Assembly (NCBI GenBank): GCA_038239305.1
Contig: JBBSEW010000016.1
Coordinates: 1 to 59,361 of the forward strand
DNA: 59,361 nt
Source: JALYUA01 sp038239305
GTDB lineage: Bacteria; Acidobacteriota; Thermoanaerobaculia; UBA5066; Gp7-AA6
Direction: 5' to 3'
The notes under the pieces are model-generated. The model was not told where the DNA came from, ran no database searches, and worked only from the letters and a program-made list of their open reading frames with translations. The position numbers were made by a program, and so were the translations under genes. Of this stretch, positions 35,491-44,903 are shown in pieces (the first letter of the stretch is position 1; each line of letters starts with the position of its first letter).

Positions 35491-36591
35491 ATGGTGATTC
35501 CCGAGATTTCGACCGTCCTGCCGCCTCTGTATGCCCGGTGGATGGATACGCTGCTCTCGTCGCCCATCCCGCACGAGAACCGCGCGACGTGCGACGACTG
35601 TGCGATGTGCGCTCCGGCGAGTGCTGCTGCGGACGACACCGTCCGGTACTTCAGCCCGCGAACGAAATGCTGCACGTACCTTCCCACTATTCCGAATTAT
35701 CTCGTCGGGCGGGCTCTCGAGGACGGCGACTTCGCGTTTTCGGCCGGCCGGGCAACCCTCGAGAAGCGCGTCCAGGCCGGCGTGGGTGTGACTCCGATCG
35801 GAGTTGCGCCGGGCCGGAAATTCAGTGTCCTGTACGAGAGCGGCCGCGAAGGATTCGGGCACGCCGAGTCGATGCGCTGCCCCCACTACCTCGAGGAAGC
35901 GGGCGGGCGGTGCGGGCTCTGGAAGCATCGAAATGCGATCTGTTCCACGTGGTTCTGTAAATTCGAGCGCGGCGGAGTCGGCCAGGTCTTCTGGCTCCGG
36001 ATGCGAAACCTGCTGCGCGAGATCGAGCGCACCCTCCCGACATGGTGCGCGCTCGAGGCCGGGATCGAGCTCGAATCGCTCGAAGAGGTGTTTCCGCTCG
36101 ACGCGCGACCGGGGCGGCCGGAGTCGCTCACGGCGGGAGAGCTCGACGGCGTCGCGGACCCGGTCCTCTCGCGGCGGGTCTGGGGCACGTGGTTCGGCCG
36201 GGAGCGCGAGTTCTACGGCCGGTGCGGAAGACTGGTGGAGTCGCTGTCCTGGGCGGACGTCGAGCGGATTGGCGGCGCGATGGTTTCGGCCGAAGCCCGC
36301 CTCACCGTGCGGGCGTATCGGGACCTGCTCTCGGATGAGCTTCCCGGTCGCCTTCGCCCGGGTGAATTCCGCGTCGTCGGCACCACCACCGAGTCGGTTC
36401 GAGTCGTGGGCTACGCGGGCGCCGACCCCCTCGATCTCGATCCGGACATCCTGCAGATCCTGCCGTACTTCGACGGTCGCCCGCTCACCGAGAGCCTCTC
36501 GACGATCCGGGAAGAAAAGGGATTTGACGTGGAGCGCGACCTCCTCCGCCGACTCGTCGACTTCGGGATCCTCGTCCCTTCCGGACCGTGA
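35491..36591 (+). CDS. Unknown Cys-rich protein, possibly metal-binding
   Basis: 366 residues, soluble, family not recognised. The N-terminal third has cysteine groups in CDDCAMC (about 34-40), KCCTYLPTIPNYLVG (about 60-74), CPHY (about 130) and CGLWKHRNAICSTWFC (about 141-156). The last resembles the terminal pair of YkgJ/zinc-Fe cluster proteins. The rest is helical and polar, with no signal peptide. A perfect -10 box just upstream indicates its own promoter. Nothing adjacent hints at a pathway. Confidence 0.65.
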   Translation: MVIPEISTVLPPLYARWMDTLLSSPIPHENRATCDDCAMCAPASAAADDTVRYFSPRTKCCTYLPTIPNYLVGRALEDGDFAFSAGRATLEKRVQAGVGVTPIGVAPGRKFSVLYESGREGFGHAESMRCPHYLEEAGGRCGLWKHRNAICSTWFCKFERGGVGQVFWLRMRNLLREIERTLPTWCALEAGIELESLEEVFPLDARPGRPESLTAGELDGVADPVLSRRVWGTWFGREREFYGRCGRLVESLSWADVERIGGAMVSAEARLTVRAYRDLLSDELPGRLRPGEFRVVGTTTESVRVVGYAGADPLDLDPDILQILPYFDGRPLTESLSTIREEKGFDVERDLLRRLVDFGILVPSGP

Positions 36592-36597
36592 CTCTCG

Positions 36598-36927
36598 TCA
36601 GGGGACGATCAGGTCGTCGAACTCGTTCAGGAGCCGGAGGAGATTCTGGGCCTCGGGGACGACGGAGTGATAGTCGTACTGCCGGAGGGCCATGAGGCCC
36701 ACCTGGCTGGTGGTCGGGAACGTTTCGGTAGCCACCGCCTCCCGGGCGCGCGGAAGAAACACGCACTGCAGCCACAGCTCGAACGATGGCGCATCCAGAA
36801 AACTCTGGATCTTTCCGCGCGCGATCTCGCCCATCAGATCCGGGGGCGCCGGATTCCAGTAACCGATGCTCTTCATTTCCGCTTCGATAGCGTCGAGCTT
36901 CCGGGCGACCGCCGGGGCGTCCGTCAC
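36598..36927 (-). CDS. YqcC-family protein
   Basis: 109 residues from GTG 36927. The pattern LDAIEAEMKSIGYWNPAP, FELWLQCVFLPRARE and a C-terminal LLRLLNEFDDLI fits YqcC (DUF446), a four-helix protein often next to truC in gammaproteobacteria. Here no TruC gene is adjacent; the upstream gene is a VOC protein whose restored stop overlaps this start as GTGA. Confidence 0.75.
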   Translation of the reverse strand: MTDAPAVARKLDAIEAEMKSIGYWNPAPPDLMGEIARGKIQSFLDAPSFELWLQCVFLPRAREAVATETFPTTSQVGLMALRQYDYHSVVPEAQNLLRLLNEFDDLIVP

Positions 36928-37321
36928 GGTCCGCCTCGGCCGGGATTCGGATCGTCGGGAGCGTTGGTCGGCTCCCCGAACGTGACCCAGAATCCGTTGT
37001 TGTCCCGAATGATGAATTCGCGCATTCCATAGAAAGTATCTTCCGGCGGCTGCTGAACGTCGACGCGCTCCCTCAGACGTTCGTACGGGCATCCACATTC
37101 CGGGACCGGACATACAGATCCACCTCGCGACGCACTGCGGTGCTCTCTTTTCCTCCCGAGGTGAACATGACTCGACCGTCTCCGAGCGCAATCTGCGCCC
37201 AGTCGGGCCGGCCGCCCTCCTCCGAATAGACGTTCAGGACGCGGAAGCCGACCGACTCGTACCAGTCGATCGTGGCGGAGACATCCGGAACATGGATCAT
37301 CGGCGTCACGCTCTCCGCCAT
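36924..37321 (-). pseudogene. VOC (glyoxalase/bleomycin-resistance) protein, frameshifted
   Basis: MAESVTPMIHVPDVSATIDWY opens a typical VOC fold, but the frame stops after VDARTNV (stop at 37073). The rest (YERLRERVDVQQPPEDTFYG, then EFIIRDNNGFWVTFGEP) continues in another frame and ends with a GTGA overlap onto the YqcC gene. The span is one base short of a multiple of three, and a C inserted in the short C-run near 37088 restores VDAPYERL. So the change is a one-base loss or a sequencing error. AGGAGGAG precedes the ATG. Confidence 0.75.
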
Positions 37322-37911
37322 GGATCTCCTCCTGTTTTCTTCCCGGGATCTTCCTTCGCGCGACCCGTGTACCGGAAAAGCACCAGTCCGGCGCTGACCC
37401 ACAGGACCGCGGCCATGGCGAGTCCCAGCGCCAGCAGCCGCGCCGTCTCGTCCGTCACGAGCAGCGAGGCCAGGGAGCAGGCGACGCAGAGGACTCCGGT
37501 GAAGGTGTAGACCCGCAGACCGAACACCCGGGCAAGCGGAAGAAAGTGAAGCCCCACGATCAGCGCGATCGCAACGGGAATCAGGAGTGGATGGCCGGTG
37601 CTCCCGAGAGCCGCCGCCGCCGCCCCGATGAGGGCGAACTCAATCCCGCAGACGATCCCGAAATTTCGTCCCATGCGCTTGCCCTCGCGAGCCGCCTCCG
37701 CTTCGTCGTTCGCGGGGGGCAGGGTGGCGGAGCCGACGATACGGGACGCCGAGAAGAGCGTGAGCGCGACGACGGGCAGGCCGGCGGCGGCGTACGCCCA
37801 TGGGGGAGCCGCTGGCCAGTGGACGATCGACGCGAAAGCCCAGAACGCGCCGAACCAGGAGAGAACGAGGGCTCCGATGGCGGCTCCGCGAGCGAAGGCG
37901 CGGGTCACCAT
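37306..37911 (-). CDS. Unknown membrane protein
   Basis: 201 residues with about six hydrophobic helices and a short cytoplasmic Lys/Glu-rich C-terminus. No family is recognised. Its ATG directly abuts the stop of the M14 peptidase gene with no gap, and its end overlaps the VOC gene by 16 bases, so it is part of a leftward run from the M14 gene through YqcC. Confidence 0.6.
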   Translation of the reverse strand: MVTRAFARGAAIGALVLSWFGAFWAFASIVHWPAAPPWAYAAAGLPVVALTLFSASRIVGSATLPPANDEAEAAREGKRMGRNFGIVCGIEFALIGAAAAALGSTGHPLLIPVAIALIVGLHFLPLARVFGLRVYTFTGVLCVACSLASLLVTDETARLLALGLAMAAVLWVSAGLVLFRYTGRAKEDPGKKTGGDPWRRA

Positions 37912-40900
37912 CTACTGCCCGACCCCGAGCGAATCGAAATTCAGGATCGCGTTCCACACGAGCGCGTAGGTCGCCCGCGTCTCCCCCCGCCACACGGGGT
38001 TGTTCGAGAAGAGAACGATGTGGCCGCGCTCGACGGGCACGTCGATCACCGCGGCGTGCTGCGCGATTTCCTTTCCGCCCGCGAGCAGCCCCGAGATCAG
38101 GAGGTTCTTCGCGTTGCCGTAGCGCAGGATGACGCGCGGTTGCGCCGCCGGGGGGATCACGAAGATGCCGTTGCGCTTCTGCTCGTCGGTCAGGGGGAGC
38201 GCCTCCCAGGGCTCGGCCTCCGGTTCGTCGGGAGCTTCGGCGTAGGTCCGCCCGGTGGGCCGATCGGGATCGTCCGCCGTGCCGCGGCCGGTCGGACGCT
38301 CGCGTTCCTCCGGACTTCGCCGGCGCCCGCCGCGGCCTCCCGCGATCCGGCTCAAGTTGAAGATCGGGCCGTCGAACGAATACAGCGCCGGAGCCTGGGC
38401 GTACCCGTACGCGATCGGACTGGTCCCGTCGACGATATTCGATCGGACGACGCTCCCCGTGAGCTTCAGGTCCTTCGGCCGCGCGACCGAGACGCCCGCC
38501 GTCAAACCGAAGTCGATCGCGAGCTCCGCGGTGTCCATGACACCGACGAGAAGCCCTCCCTGCCGCACGAAAGTATGGAGGTTCTCGAGACCGGAGAACC
38601 CGAGCCCCGGCCGCATGTCGTCCGTGGAATCCACCGTCGCGAGGTTCGGAGTCAGGGCTGTCTTCTTCCAGGGAAGGGGATTCGTCCACATCGGCATGCC
38701 CGCGACAATTGCGTGCGATCCCCGCCCGACCGGCGGGAAGAGCAGGACGTCGAAGCGCGACCTCAGGTCCGGTGTCGCGGCCAGCACCTGCGTGCTGACG
38801 GACGTGTACGGGATCCCGATGTCGTCGAACGCGATTCTCCACCATCCCTCGTCCTGGGTGGTGAGCCACGTGTGCACCATGCCTACCCGCGGTGCCCGCA
38901 GCGCGTGGGTGCGGACGGTGGGAGCCGGATCGAGTGCCCGCCCCGACAAGCCGAGCGAGGTAAGCGCGCTTCCGAGCTCCGCCGCCGGAACGCCCCGGAC
39001 GAGGAAAGTCCCGCGCGGGTACCGGCGGCCGGCGGCTTCGAACGACTCCTCGGCCGCCTGGAAGTCGGCTCTCGGAAAGCGAAACCGTAGCGTTGCGAGG
39101 GCGGAATCCGCGTTGTGCGCGATCGCCACGACGCTGCCCGATCCTTCGAGTTTCCCGGCGTGCGGCAGAGGCGCGGCCACGGGAGCCATGGCCGTCCGCA
39201 GCACGGCCGGATCCGAGACCCTTCTTACCTGGACACCGAAGAGCTCGCCGAAGGTCCATCCGGTGTCGTCGTAAGGACTCTTCTGCGGGTCGTCCGGGCT
39301 CCAGTACTGGTAGTCGAGGAGCATGTCGGCGACGCGGCTGTACGGCTGGTCCATGCGCACGACATAGGTGCCGGCGCCGAACTGCCGGGTTTCTTTGACC
39401 CACCTCGGCTTCCGAGGCGCCTTCGCCTTCTCAGCGGCGTCGTCGGCCGGAACGGGCTTTGGGGCCGCCGGCGGATTCGCGGGCGCATCCCGCTCCTGGA
39501 GGGCGGGAGTCCGAGCGGAGTTCTCGGCCGTTAGAGCCTCCGGCCTGTCGTCGTCGTCTTTCTTCACGGGTCGGACCAGGACCTGGACCGTGGCCGAGAA
39601 CGGCGCCGTGGCGCGCGAGATTTCGCATCCCTGCAGCTGGAGAACCCGAAGCAGCTCGGCTTGGGCTCCCGGCCTTGGATCGTCGGCGGGGAAGAGGTAT
39701 GCGGCGGGTCCCTCGGCGGCGGGCTTCTCGATCGAGCGCTTCGCCTTGCGGTAGAAGTTGCGGAGGAACTCCGGCCCGTTTTGCGCGAAGTAATGGAGGG
39801 AGACAAGAAGACCGGTCTGCTCGTAGTTGTTGTTGTTGCGCTGCGACCATTTCGCTTTGGGGAGGGGCGGGTTCTGCCGGTACCAGGTGCGGCTGTAGTC
39901 CTCGGGCTCGAGAGTCCGCTCGACGGTGTCTGCGCCTCCGTTGCCGAACGTCTCGTACAGGCGGCTGATGCCGTTGTGCGTCGCCGCGAGAAACATCAGG
40001 TAACCCGGGCTCCACGTGTCGAACGTCCCGTGCGTGAAGACGCCAGGCATACCGAGCCGCGTCATCTCGGCGACGTTGCTCCAGCCGAGCATCTGCCACT
40101 CGTTCGTCAGAATCGGATCGAGCCATGCGTTGTACGGACCATCGCCGACCGTGTTGTCGTAAAGGTAGGGCACCGACTCGTGCAGGTCGTGGAGGACCGT
40201 GGCCTTCTCATACAGCAGCTCGCCGAGGACGTTCCTCGTCAGCTGGAGAGTCAGTCCCATCGCGTCGCGGTTGTTGTCGTGGGCGACGTACTTGCCCCAG
40301 TAGACGAGGGGCGGCCAGGTCTTTCCGGGATTCGCCAGATGCCAGTTGTAAACGTCGACCTGACGGTCGCGCCCGTCGACCTCCACGATCGGCGTGAGGA
40401 TCGTGATCACGTTCTCGCGAATGTCGCGGACGTACGGGCTGTCATCGACCGCGAGCCGGTACGCGAGCTCCATGAGGGCCGTCGGCGCTCCCGTCTCGGG
40501 AGAGTGGATGGTGCCGGTCACGTAGTAAACGGGCGTCGAAGCAGCGGCGAGCCGGTCGCCCTCCGCGTCGTTCATGCCGATCATCCGCGGATCCGCGAGC
40601 TTCGCGAGGCGCTCCCGGTTCTCGTCCATTCCGGCGATAAGCTTTTCCGAGGCGATCGCCACGGCGATCATCTCGCGCCCCTCCTCCGTCGTCCCGATCG
40701 AACGGACGCGGACCCTCGGACTCGCCTTCTCCAGCATCCGGAAGTAGCGATAGACCTCCGCGGAGTAAGGGAGCTTCCCCGGCGATCCGGCCACGTCTCC
40801 GAGCACGGCTTTCGGCGTCGGCACAGTCGCCGAAGCGGGGAGGTAGTCGACGAGGGGCGAGAGGAAAAATGTCTCGGTCGTGTACTCGTGGATCTTCCTC

Positions 40901-41037
40901 GTGTACTCCTCGTCGATCGGCTGGCCGGGGTCGCGGCCCGGGGAGCCGGAAAGAGCCGGTGCCGGCCCGGCTGCGAGGGCGAAGCCGGACACCAGCACAA
41001 ACCCGAGTGCGGAGAAGGCGGATGAAAGAGATTTCAA
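37912..41037 (-). CDS. Exported M14 family zinc carboxypeptidase-like protein
   Basis: 1041 residues. A signal peptide (about 1-22) precedes a peptidase M14 domain (about 90-400): H178-x2-E181 in HSPETGAP gives two zinc ligands, and VLHDLHESVPYLYDN near 290 offers the third His. A long C-terminal region (about 560-1030) resembles the non-catalytic part seen in large secreted M14 proteins of Acidobacteria and Bacteroidetes; I saw a long low-complexity insertion near 500-550. It probably digests extracellular protein, but the catalytic glutamate was not located by eye. Confidence 0.75.
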   Translation of the reverse strand: MKSLSSAFSALGFVLVSGFALAAGPAPALSGSPGRDPGQPIDEEYTRKIHEYTTETFFLSPLVDYLPASATVPTPKAVLGDVAGSPGKLPYSAEVYRYFRMLEKASPRVRVRSIGTTEEGREMIAVAIASEKLIAGMDENRERLAKLADPRMIGMNDAEGDRLAAASTPVYYVTGTIHSPETGAPTALMELAYRLAVDDSPYVRDIRENVITILTPIVEVDGRDRQVDVYNWHLANPGKTWPPLVYWGKYVAHDNNRDAMGLTLQLTRNVLGELLYEKATVLHDLHESVPYLYDNTVGDGPYNAWLDPILTNEWQMLGWSNVAEMTRLGMPGVFTHGTFDTWSPGYLMFLAATHNGISRLYETFGNGGADTVERTLEPEDYSRTWYRQNPPLPKAKWSQRNNNNYEQTGLLVSLHYFAQNGPEFLRNFYRKAKRSIEKPAAEGPAAYLFPADDPRPGAQAELLRVLQLQGCEISRATAPFSATVQVLVRPVKKDDDDRPEALTAENSARTPALQERDAPANPPAAPKPVPADDAAEKAKAPRKPRWVKETRQFGAGTYVVRMDQPYSRVADMLLDYQYWSPDDPQKSPYDDTGWTFGELFGVQVRRVSDPAVLRTAMAPVAAPLPHAGKLEGSGSVVAIAHNADSALATLRFRFPRADFQAAEESFEAAGRRYPRGTFLVRGVPAAELGSALTSLGLSGRALDPAPTVRTHALRAPRVGMVHTWLTTQDEGWWRIAFDDIGIPYTSVSTQVLAATPDLRSRFDVLLFPPVGRGSHAIVAGMPMWTNPLPWKKTALTPNLATVDSTDDMRPGLGFSGLENLHTFVRQGGLLVGVMDTAELAIDFGLTAGVSVARPKDLKLTGSVVRSNIVDGTSPIAYGYAQAPALYSFDGPIFNLSRIAGGRGGRRRSPEERERPTGRGTADDPDRPTGRTYAEAPDEPEAEPWEALPLTDEQKRNGIFVIPPAAQPRVILRYGNAKNLLISGLLAGGKEIAQHAAVIDVPVERGHIVLFSNNPVWRGETRATYALVWNAILNFDSLGVGQ

Positions 41038-41135
41038 GCGGAACGCTCCTTTGCTGCAGGTCGTCGGGAAGCGGGTCGTCGAAGCCCGACGTGCCGGTTC
41101 GTCATCGAGACCCGGCCCTCACTCTCCTCGTCCCG

Positions 41136-41828
41136 TCATCCGGAATCGGCCTTACCGCTGCGTCGCTCGACCCCATCCTTGCCGGGCGGCGCGAAGGCGC
41201 CTCCGATGTAGAACGAAAGCGTCTCCAGGCTGACCCTCAGATCGACGTTCTTGACGTGGACGCCCGGCGGCACCGCGAGCCTCGCGGGCGTGAAGTTCAG
41301 AATCGCGTGAATGCCGGACTCCCAGCAGAGGCGGGCCGCGTCGACCGCCGCCTCCGACGGAACCGTCAGGACGGCGATCTCGATGCCGAGCCGCACCACG
41401 AGCGAGGGAAGCTCCGCCACCGGCGTCACGGCAATGCCGGCGCGCGTGCGGGTCCCGATCCGCGCCGGATCTTCGTCGAAGACGGCCGCGATCTCGAAGC
41501 CGCCGGATCCGAACCCGGGATAGTCGGCCAGCGCGGTACCGAGGCGGCCCGCGCCCACAATCGCGACCCGGCGCGTCTCATCGAGGCCGAGGATGGACAC
41601 GAGGTGGCGGCGCAGCGCCGGTACCTCGTACCCGACGCCCCGCAGGCCGAACTCGCCAAACGTCGCGAGATCCTTGCGGATCTGCGCGGAGTTCAAATCG
41701 AACCGGCGGGCGAACGCCTGGGACGACACGTGCGCGACACCCTCCAGCTCGAGGATGTCGAGCGATCGGAGATACAGCGACAACCGGGCGGCAGTGGATT
41801 CCGACACGGACCGGCGGTCGAGGGGCAT
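41136..41828 (-). CDS. rex: Redox-sensing transcriptional repressor Rex
   Basis: 230 residues. An N-terminal winged helix with LNSAQIRKDLATFGEFG (45-61) and a Rossmann domain with GAGRLG (92-97) that reads the NADH/NAD+ ratio. NAD-bound Rex represses respiratory and fermentation genes and NADH releases it. It is the last gene of the nuo run, 30 bases after nuoN, and a Rex box lies upstream of nuoA, so feedback is likely. C-terminal tail is slightly longer than usual. Confidence 0.92.
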   Translation of the reverse strand: MPLDRRSVSESTAARLSLYLRSLDILELEGVAHVSSQAFARRFDLNSAQIRKDLATFGEFGLRGVGYEVPALRRHLVSILGLDETRRVAIVGAGRLGTALADYPGFGSGGFEIAAVFDEDPARIGTRTRAGIAVTPVAELPSLVVRLGIEIAVLTVPSEAAVDAARLCWESGIHAILNFTPARLAVPPGVHVKNVDLRVSLETLSFYIGGAFAPPGKDGVERRSGKADSG

Positions 41829-41858
41829 GGCCTTGGCGGGGTCGCGGGCGTTCGAGGT

Positions 41859-43313
41859 TCAGGGTCCGAAGAAAGGGAAAGCTTCGGTAGCGCCCCGGGC
41901 CAGGTCCCAGAGGCGCGCGGGGAAGACGCCGAGAAGAAGGATCCCGGCCGCGCACAGGCCGAGGGCGAGTCCTCCGGCGAGACCCAGCCGAGGCGGCGCA
42001 TCCGGCTCGACGCTGTCGCGCATGTAGAGGATGTAGACGACTTTGAGGTAGTACCCGATCGACACGAGGCTGTTGATCACGCCGATGATGGCCAGCGCAT
42101 AGAGCCCGCGATCGACGGCCGCCTTGAAGAGGAAGAACTTGCCGATGAATCCCGCTGTTGCCGGAATTCCGGCGAGCGAAAAGAGACAGAGCGCGAGGAC
42201 GCCCGCGGCAAAGGGGGAGCGGCGCCCCTCTCCGGCGAGCAGGCCGATCGGATGGGGCTTCGTCTCGTCGCGGTAGAGCACCGCCACGGCGGCGAAGGCT
42301 CCGGCATTCGCGGCGAGATATGCGAAGAAGAAGACCACGATCGCGGCGAGCGCGTCGCGGCCGAAGACGGCGAGCGCGATGAGCACGTATCCCATCTGGG
42401 CGATGCCGGAATACGCGAGCAGGCGCTTGATGTCCCGCTGCGCCAGCGCGACGACGTTTCCGAGCGTCATGGACAGGATCGCGAGCGCGACGACAGCCGC
42501 GCGGAAGCGATCCGGCATTCCCCCCAGGAAGACGGCTCCGCAGACCCGATACAGCACGAGCACGCTCGCGGCTTTTGGAGCGACGGAGAGGTACGCGACC
42601 GCGGGCGTCGGCATGCCCTGATAGACGTCGGGAGCCCAGGCATGAAAGGGCGCGACGGACATCTTGAATCCAAAACCGGCGAGCAGGAGGAGGAGCCCGA
42701 ACAGGACGAGGGGATCGGCGTCGAGGCCGACCTGCGAGAGCGCGGAGATCCGCACGCTGCCGCTCTTGGCGAAGAGGAAGACGATGCCGTAAAGCGTGAA
42801 GGCGGACCCGAACGCGCCGGTCAGGAAGTACTTCAGGGCGGCTTCGGAGGAGGCCGGGATACGGCGGAAGAAACCGGCGAGGACGTAGAACGCAAGGGAG
42901 AGCAGCTCCACGCCGACGAATACGACGAGGAGGTCGAGGCCGCGAGTCAAGAGCGAGACTCCCAGGTGGCCCCAGAGAAGGAGGGCGTAGAACTCGCCGC
43001 GCTCTTCACCGCTGCGGCGGAGATAGGGTTTCGCGATGAGAACCGCGATCATGGCGGTGCCGCCGATGAAGACACCGACGAGGGACGTCAGGGGAGACGT
43101 CTCGAGGCGCCCGCCGAACGATGCCCCGAGCGGCGCGCGGAGAAGGAAGTAGAGCGATCCCGCGATGCCGGCGAGCGACAGGGTCGCGAACCACGAGCGC
43201 ATTCGCGGCGCGAAGGCGTCGAGAAGGATGAGGAGGCATCCGGTCGCCGCGAGGACGATCTCCGGCAGGACCGCCGCAAGCTCCTCCGCGCCGAACCGCA
43301 CGAGCCCGGTCAA
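41859..43313 (-). CDS. nuoN: NADH-quinone oxidoreductase subunit N
   Basis: 484 residues with about fourteen helices; one of the three antiporter-like proton channels of complex I. KRLLAYSGIAQMGY and KMSVAPFHAWAPDVYQG are the family hallmarks. TTG start overlaps nuoM as TTGA. Rex follows downstream. Confidence 0.93.
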   Translation of the reverse strand: MTGLVRFGAEELAAVLPEIVLAATGCLLILLDAFAPRMRSWFATLSLAGIAGSLYFLLRAPLGASFGGRLETSPLTSLVGVFIGGTAMIAVLIAKPYLRRSGEERGEFYALLLWGHLGVSLLTRGLDLLVVFVGVELLSLAFYVLAGFFRRIPASSEAALKYFLTGAFGSAFTLYGIVFLFAKSGSVRISALSQVGLDADPLVLFGLLLLLAGFGFKMSVAPFHAWAPDVYQGMPTPAVAYLSVAPKAASVLVLYRVCGAVFLGGMPDRFRAAVVALAILSMTLGNVVALAQRDIKRLLAYSGIAQMGYVLIALAVFGRDALAAIVVFFFAYLAANAGAFAAVAVLYRDETKPHPIGLLAGEGRRSPFAAGVLALCLFSLAGIPATAGFIGKFFLFKAAVDRGLYALAIIGVINSLVSIGYYLKVVYILYMRDSVEPDAPPRLGLAGGLALGLCAAGILLLGVFPARLWDLARGATEAFPFFGP

Positions 43314-44902
43314 CGAGGGCCTCCCGCCGGCTGGAAGGCGTGGGCCGGCTCGAATGCGTGAGGCAGCGGTCCGGAAAGCGTCCGGGCGTCCGCCTGCTTC
43401 CGTTTCGCGTTGACGGAGGCCTGGAGCGCATCGACCGAGGGGCGGATTCGGTCGAGCACGTCGTTTGGCCGGACCCCGACCCAGATCATCAGCGCCACGA
43501 GGACGCAGGCCGGGATCAGCTCGCTCGGCCGGATGTCCCGGAGGGTCTTGTTCTCTTCATGCACGAGGGGGTTCCAGAAGACCCGCTGCACCATCGTCAG
43601 CATGTAGATCGCCGACAGGACGACGCCCGTCGCCGCGACCGCCGCCCACCAGGGATGCGGCGAGATCCAGGTTCCGACGAGAATCAGGAATTCGCCGACG
43701 AACCCGTTCAGTCCGGGCAGGCCGATGGACGAGAAGGTCGCGACGAGGAAAAGTCCCGTGGTGATCGGGACGATGCCCGCGATCCCGCCGTACGCCGAGA
43801 TGTCGCGCGTGTGGCGCCTCTCGTAGAGCACGCCGACCAGGAGAAAGAGCGCTCCGGTCGACAGCCCGTGGTTGACCATCTGCAGCACCGCGCCCGAGAG
43901 CGCCGTCGCGGTGAACGCGCCGACCCCGACAACCACGAGGCCGAGATGGGACACCGACGAGTAGGCGACGAGTCGCTTCATGTCCTTCTGCGGATACGCG
44001 ACCAGAGCGCCGTAGACGACTCCGATGACGCCCAGCGCGCCCACCCAGGGGCCGTATTGGAGCGCGGCCTCCGGAAAGAGCGGGAGCGCGAATCGGAGGT
44101 ACCCGTACACGCCGAGCTTGAGAAGGACCCCGGCGAGCATGATCGAGCCCGCGGTCGGAGCCTCCGTGTGCGCGTCGGGGAGCCACGTGTGAAGCGGGAA
44201 CACCGGCACTTTGATCGCGAACGCGAGAGCGAACGCGAAGAAGAGAACAGCCTGAACGCCCATCGGGAAATCGATGCGCGTGAGATCGGAGAGGAGAAAC
44301 GACCACTCACCCGTCGACGCGTGATGGCGGGCGGCGACGTACAGGATCGCCAGGAACATGAGGAGGCTGCCCGCCATCGTGAAGAAGAAGAACTTCATGG
44401 CGGCGTAGATGCGCCGCGAGCCGCCCCAGACGCCGATGATGAAGTACATCGGAACGAGCATGACCTCCCACAGCACGTAGAAGAGCGCGAGATCGAGCGC
44501 GCAGAGCGTTCCGATGATTCCTGTCGCCAGCGCCAGGAAGGAGATCGAGAACGCCCGCTCGCTCTTTGCGACGTGGGTCCAGGAGAAGAGGAGGGACACC
44601 GGCGTCAGAACCGCGGTGAGAAGGATCAGCACGAGCGAGATCCCGTCGATGCCCAGGGAATACGAGATACCGAGAGCGGGCACCCAGGCGGCGTGCTCGA
44701 CGAACTGATACCCCGGCGTCTGCGGGTCGAACCGGAGCCAGAGCGACACGGCGAGCGCCAGCTCCGCGACGGAAACCGCGATCGCAAATGCCTTGGCGGC
44801 TCCCGTCTGCGCTGCGGGAAAGAGCAGCATCAGGGCCGCTCCCGCCGCCGGCAGAAAGATCAGCGCCGTGAGAAGGTGGTTCGACAGGATCTCGGCGACC
44901 AC
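43310..44902 (-). CDS. nuoM: NADH-quinone oxidoreductase subunit M
   Basis: 530 residues, about fourteen helices. WEVMLVPMYFIIG, KVPVFPLHTWLPDAHTEAP and KRLVAYSSVSHLGLV are canonical for the second antiporter-like subunit. A basic C-terminal tail of ~40 residues is extra. GTG start, one base after the nuoL stop. Confidence 0.94.
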   Translation of the reverse strand: MVAEILSNHLLTALIFLPAAGAALMLLFPAAQTGAAKAFAIAVSVAELALAVSLWLRFDPQTPGYQFVEHAAWVPALGISYSLGIDGISLVLILLTAVLTPVSLLFSWTHVAKSERAFSISFLALATGIIGTLCALDLALFYVLWEVMLVPMYFIIGVWGGSRRIYAAMKFFFFTMAGSLLMFLAILYVAARHHASTGEWSFLLSDLTRIDFPMGVQAVLFFAFALAFAIKVPVFPLHTWLPDAHTEAPTAGSIMLAGVLLKLGVYGYLRFALPLFPEAALQYGPWVGALGVIGVVYGALVAYPQKDMKRLVAYSSVSHLGLVVVGVGAFTATALSGAVLQMVNHGLSTGALFLLVGVLYERRHTRDISAYGGIAGIVPITTGLFLVATFSSIGLPGLNGFVGEFLILVGTWISPHPWWAAVAATGVVLSAIYMLTMVQRVFWNPLVHEENKTLRDIRPSELIPACVLVALMIWVGVRPNDVLDRIRPSVDALQASVNAKRKQADARTLSGPLPHAFEPAHAFQPAGGPR

Positions 44903-44903
44903 T

